From DATLBY01 sp035526665 (GTDB lineage: Bacteria > Acidobacteriota > Terriglobia > Bryobacterales > Bryobacteraceae): a DNA stretch of 5,815 nt. How positions within the stretch are numbered: position 1 is the first letter of the stretch; every line of letters starts with the position of its first letter. The translations under genes and the position numbers were made by a program. A model generated the notes under the pieces. That model was not told where the DNA came from. It was given only the letters and a program-made list of their open reading frames with translations, and ran no database searches. Where the stretch lies: positions 1 to 5,815 of the forward strand of contig DATLBY010000346.1 of NCBI GenBank assembly GCA_035526665.1, given 5' to 3'. Shown here one piece after another: positions 4,232-5,815 of the stretch.

Positions 4232-5815
4232 ATGCGTCTGGTTGCCCTGATTGCCTGCAGTCTCTTCCTGACATCTTGCGCGAAGGATGCGCCGCCGGAG
4301 CCGTTTTCCCAACTGGCGGAGCAGTTTGTCTATACATCGCTCTCCTTCTCACCGGTCGCTGCTACCCAGGTCGGCTATCACACGCACAACAATGTGAACC
4401 TCGATTCCGAGTTGGACGACTATTCCCCGCGATCCATAGCGGCTCAGCGCCGCTGGTATCAGGATTTCCGCCTGCGGCTGGAGCGGTCTCAGCGTGCGGC
4501 GCAGCTCTCAGCCGAGGACAAAGCGGACTACGACATTATCCAGGACCAGATTTCTTTGGCGCTGCTCGAAATCGATGGGATCCAGAACTACCGGCACAAC
4601 CCGACGGCTTATGTGGAACTGGCGGGGAATGCCGTTTATACGCCTTTTCTGCTGGAGTACACGGACAAACCGAAACGCTTTAGCCAGATTATTTCGCGTC
4701 TCCGGAAGTTGCCCGCATTGCTGGAACAGGCACGCGGCAATCTGGTGAGCTCGCCCGCGATCTGGACCAAGGTGGCGCAGCAGGAGAACGAGGGCAATAT
4801 TGCGCTCATCGATCAGGAATTGCGCAGTGCCGCTCCGCCGGAGCTGAGAAGCGAGTACGATGCGGCGGCAAAACCCGCCCTGGCGGCTCTCAAGAGCTTC
4901 AACGAATACTTGAAAAACGAACTTTCCCAGCGGAGCTACGATTGGCAGCTGGGCCGTAACAAATACAATCAAAAATTCCGTTACATGCTGGCGACCGACC
5001 AGAGTCCCGACCAAATCCTGGTGGGTGCTGAAGCGGAGATGAAGCGCGTGCGGGAGCGTATGTTGCAGCTCTGCCTGCCGTTCTATCAGAAGCTGCACCC
5101 CAACGCAGCGGGCACGCCCGAGCTGAATACCGTGGTTTCCGAGGTGCTCACCAGCATTGCCCAGAAGCATGCCACGCCGGAGACCTACTTCTCGGATGCG
5201 CGGCGCGACCTGGAAGAGGCGAAACAGTTCGTGCGGTCCAAGGATCTGCTGACGCTGCCGGCGCGCGACAATCTGCAGGTGATTGAGACTCCCGGCTTCA
5301 TGCGCGGAATTTATGGTGTGGGAGGATTCAACGCCGCGCCCGCGCTGGAGCCGCAGCTGGGAGCGTTCTACTGGATCACTCCCATACCCAAGGAGTGGCC
5401 GGCCGCGAGAGTGGAATCGAAGCTGCGGGAATACAACTACTACGGTCTGAAGCTTCTGACCATCCATGAAGCGATGCCCGGGCATTACGTGCAGTTGGAG
5501 TATGCGAATGATATTCAGCCGCCGCTGCGCCGCATTCTTCGCGCCGTCTTCGGCAACGGCCCTTACGTGGAGGGGTGGGCGGTCTACGCCACTCAGCTCA
5601 TGCTGGATGAAGGGTATCTGGACAACAGCATGGAACTGCAGCTCACGTTTCTGAAACAGCAGTTACGCATGCTTGCCAACACCATTCTGGACGTGCGTAT
5701 GCAGACTCTCGGAATGACCGATCAGCAGGCGATGGACCTGATGGTGAAGCAGGGTTTCCAGGAGAATGAAGAGGCCACCGCCAAACTGCAGCGCGCCAAG
5801 CTATCCTCCACTCAG
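4232..5815 (+). CDS. DUF885-family putative zinc-metallopeptidase lipoprotein (3' end beyond right edge)
   Basis: My translation from the ATG at 4232 reads 528 codons with no stop to the window end. Residues 1-16 (MRLVALIACSLFLTSC) are a short lipoprotein signal: one Arg, a hydrophobic stretch and the lipobox LTSC with lipidated Cys16. Ala at +2 gives no inner-membrane retention signal, so an outer-membrane anchor facing the periplasm is likely. The mature part is mostly helical and carries the DUF885 signature: HEAMPGH (412-418) with His412, Glu413 and His418 as likely zinc and catalytic residues, then NGPYVEGWAVYATQ (442-455) with Glu447 as probable third ligand. Many relatives have PGHH; here it is PGHY. 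Family members usually have roughly 550-600 residues, so only a short tail should be missing. DUF885 proteins are annotated as peptidase-like, but the substrate of this one is unknown. The gene follows lysR by 26 bases on the same strand; co-regulation is possible but unproven. Confidence 0.92.
   Translation, partial: MRLVALIACSLFLTSCAKDAPPEPFSQLAEQFVYTSLSFSPVAATQVGYHTHNNVNLDSELDDYSPRSIAAQRRWYQDFRLRLERSQRAAQLSAEDKADYDIIQDQISLALLEIDGIQNYRHNPTAYVELAGNAVYTPFLLEYTDKPKRFSQIISRLRKLPALLEQARGNLVSSPAIWTKVAQQENEGNIALIDQELRSAAPPELRSEYDAAAKPALAALKSFNEYLKNELSQRSYDWQLGRNKYNQKFRYMLATDQSPDQILVGAEAEMKRVRERMLQLCLPFYQKLHPNAAGTPELNTVVSEVLTSIAQKHATPETYFSDARRDLEEAKQFVRSKDLLTLPARDNLQVIETPGFMRGIYGVGGFNAAPALEPQLGAFYWITPIPKEWPAARVESKLREYNYYGLKLLTIHEAMPGHYVQLEYANDIQPPLRRILRAVFGNGPYVEGWAVYATQLMLDEGYLDNSMELQLTFLKQQLRMLANTILDVRMQTLGMTDQQAMDLMVKQGFQENEEATAKLQRAKLSSTQ

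Noticed and set aside
4508..5485. A 325-codon minus-strand open frame opposite the DUF885 gene
   Set aside because: The plus-strand frame has a lipoprotein signal and the HExxPGH and VEGW motifs; the antisense frame has none.
1..5815. Mobile element, phage, toxin-antitoxin, CRISPR or novel defence system
   Set aside because: All coding space is taken by four well-known metabolic or regulatory families and one DUF885 lipoprotein. No transposase, direct terminal repeats, tandem spacers or composition break were seen.

Overview
The window is GC-rich, densely coded bacterial chromosome and holds five protein genes on two divergent arms. Gene content, style of promoter and the type of lipoprotein-metallopeptidase fit an Acidobacteriota-like genome (Solibacter/Bryobacter type). 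That is an inference from general resemblance; no marker gene here proves the lineage. No RNA gene, CRISPR array, insertion sequence or other mobile element is visible, and no stretch longer than about 95 bases lacks a gene.

Left arm, minus strand (3242 down to 1): a leucine-biosynthesis operon in the order leuA - leuB - leuC, with 15 and 11 bases between genes. LeuA condenses acetyl-CoA with 2-oxoisovalerate, LeuC (with a LeuD expected beyond the left edge) isomerises the product, and LeuB oxidises and decarboxylates it to 2-oxoisocaproate, the precursor of leucine. LeuC runs off the left edge after 320 codons. LeuA has a complete catalytic barrel but ends at 390 residues, so it lacks the C-terminal domain that carries leucine feedback inhibition in the classical enzyme; leuB starts 15 bases after its stop, so no remnant of that domain follows.

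Centre (3243-3335): a 93-base divergent control region between leuA and a LysR-type regulator gene. It contains a perfect inverted repeat (9-base arms, 3-base centre, 3288-3308). Each outer end of the repeat reads TTGCTA outward, and each is followed at 16-17 bases by GATAAT, so the two divergent promoters appear to take their -35 boxes from the arms of one operator. This is the most interesting feature of the window.

Right arm, plus strand: the LysR-type regulator (3336-4205), then after 26 bases a DUF885-family putative zinc-peptidase lipoprotein (4232 to the right edge, open). Both genes lack a good Shine-Dalgarno site and have a -10-like hexamer only 5-7 bases before the ATG, suggesting leaderless or nearly leaderless mRNAs.

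Taken together, the layout suggests leucine synthesis in which control may have moved from enzyme feedback to a divergently encoded regulator acting at a shared operator. The pairing is inferred from position and sequence, not demonstrated.
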